Part shown: in pieces, positions 63,452-64,000 of the stretch
How the letters are laid out: each line of letters opens with the position of its first letter
Numbering within the stretch: position 1 is the stretch's first letter
Assembly (NCBI RefSeq): GCF_001742185.1
Contig: NZ_CP015750.1
Span: forward strand, 1,798,001-1,862,000
Source of the DNA: Pectobacterium wasabiae CFBP 3304
Lineage (GTDB): Bacteria > Pseudomonadota > Gammaproteobacteria > Enterobacterales > Enterobacteriaceae
Length of the DNA stretch: 64,000 bases
Reading direction: 5' to 3'
Notes under the pieces: model-generated
Told to the model about the DNA's origin: nothing
Database searches by the model: none
Seen by the model: only the letters and a program-made list of their open reading frames with translations
Position numbers and translations under genes: made by a program

Positions 63452-64000
63452 TTAGCTCGGCGCGTGCAGACGATGCGTTTGGTTGTTAAACGCGATACCG
63501 GCGGGGGTATCATCATGCTGTGCGTTGGCCAGACGGAAGACGGAAACGGCCTGCTTCAACAGTCTCGCCTGCTCTTCCAGCGAGTCGGCGGCGGCAGAGG
63601 ATTGTTCGACCAGTGCGGCGTTCTGCTGCGTGGTGCTATCCATCTCAACAATCGCCTGGCTAACCTGAGTAATGCCCCGGCTTTGTTCATCCGATGCGGT
63701 GGCAATTTCCCCCATAATGTCATGCACCTGCGTGATGGAAGTGACGATATCGTTCATCGTTTTGCCCGCATTGCCGACCAGCGTCGCACCGTGTGATACC
63801 TGACTAACGGATTCAGAGATCAGGCCTTCAATTTCCTTCGCAGCCTGAGAACTACGCTGAGCAAGACTACGGACTTCGCTGGCGACAACAGCAAAGCCAC
63901 GGCCTTGCTCACCAGCGCGGGCGGCTTCTACAGCGGCGTTCAATGCCAGAATGTTAGTCTGGAAAGCGATACTGTTGATGACGGATGTGATTTCCGCGAT
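63452..64000 (-). CDS. Methyl-accepting chemotaxis protein, C-terminal part
   Basis: The 5' part is beyond the window's right edge; 182 codons remain. The signalling hairpin tip [20 protein letters not shown] and the flanking methylation helices are clear, nearly identical to the receptor at 50344-52305 over about 70 residues. The C-terminus ([20 protein letters not shown], then THRLHAPS) lacks a W-x-x-F docking pentapeptide, unlike the other receptor, so it would rely on neighbours in mixed arrays for adaptation. Confidence 0.93.
   Translation of the reverse strand: MAEITSVINSIAFQTNILALNAAVEAARAGEQGRGFAVVASEVRSLAQRSSQAAKEIEGLISESVSQVSHGATLVGNAGKTMNDIVTSITQVHDIMGEIATASDEQSRGITQVSQAIVEMDSTTQQNAALVEQSSAAADSLEEQARLLKQAVSVFRLANAQHDDTPAGIAFNNQTHRLHAPS

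Overview
The window looks like chromosome from a soft-rot enterobacterium, most probably Pectobacterium. Most core genes match Enterobacterales orthologues closely (gdhA, rsmJ, prlC, rlmJ, gor, ghrB, tag, glyQ, glyS, mtlADR, yibL). Around them lie genes common in plant-associated relatives: phenolic acid decarboxylase, a siderophore-interacting protein, chemoreceptors and a peptide-type ABC/luciferase-like monooxygenase cluster. The genus is inferred from gene content and remembered homologues, not from a database search.

Layout. 1-13.4 kb: the end of gdhA, a chromosomal ccdAB toxin-antitoxin pair with a decayed frame behind it, a periplasmic metallophosphatase/5'-nucleotidase, rsmJ-prlC, small unknown genes, and an Hsp70 locus (hscC with a long J-domain membrane protein and a DUF1266 protein).

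13.6-31.7 kb: an 18.1 kb integrated element bounded by perfect 26-bp direct repeats made from the first 26 bases of rlmJ. It carries a P4-type integrase with matching arm-site repeats at both ends, AlpA, an AntA-type antirepressor, a divergent YlcI/YnfO-type pair with twin palindromic operators, and an Icd-like small-gene operon. A SF3 replication helicase follows, with a GTCTAC/GTAGAC iteron array directly behind it. Cargo is a Fic protein and a lone SAM methyltransferase. The right part holds two paralogous unknown genes, a short tape-measure-like protein with a lytic transglycosylase domain, a minor-tail-like protein, a lambda-cosQ-like motif followed by a TTCACA repeat array, and a Nu1-like small terminase. 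No large terminase, portal, capsid or lysis gene is visible. This is the pattern of a phage-inducible (PICI-like) satellite with its own packaging signal and terminase adaptor, plus a tail-type module not expected in such elements. It is the most interesting part of the window.

31.6-39.8 kb: rlmJ (its promoter and Shine-Dalgarno replaced by satellite DNA), gor, then an AT-rich accessory stretch with a Mor-family activator, a RhiA-like protein, a Fur-regulated siderophore-interacting protein, cbrC-family gene, padC and a ricin-type lectin.

39.8-64 kb: the ABC importer/flavin monooxygenase/AhpD-like operon, a serine beta-lactamase-like lipoprotein, ghrB, a chemoreceptor with a FliA-type promoter, tag-yiaC, a TSUP transporter, glyQS, a DUF3053 lipoprotein, the mannitol operon with four CRP boxes, yibL and the C-terminal part of a second chemoreceptor. 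Three copies of one family of mobile intergenic repeat (MITE-like) are scattered through the core.
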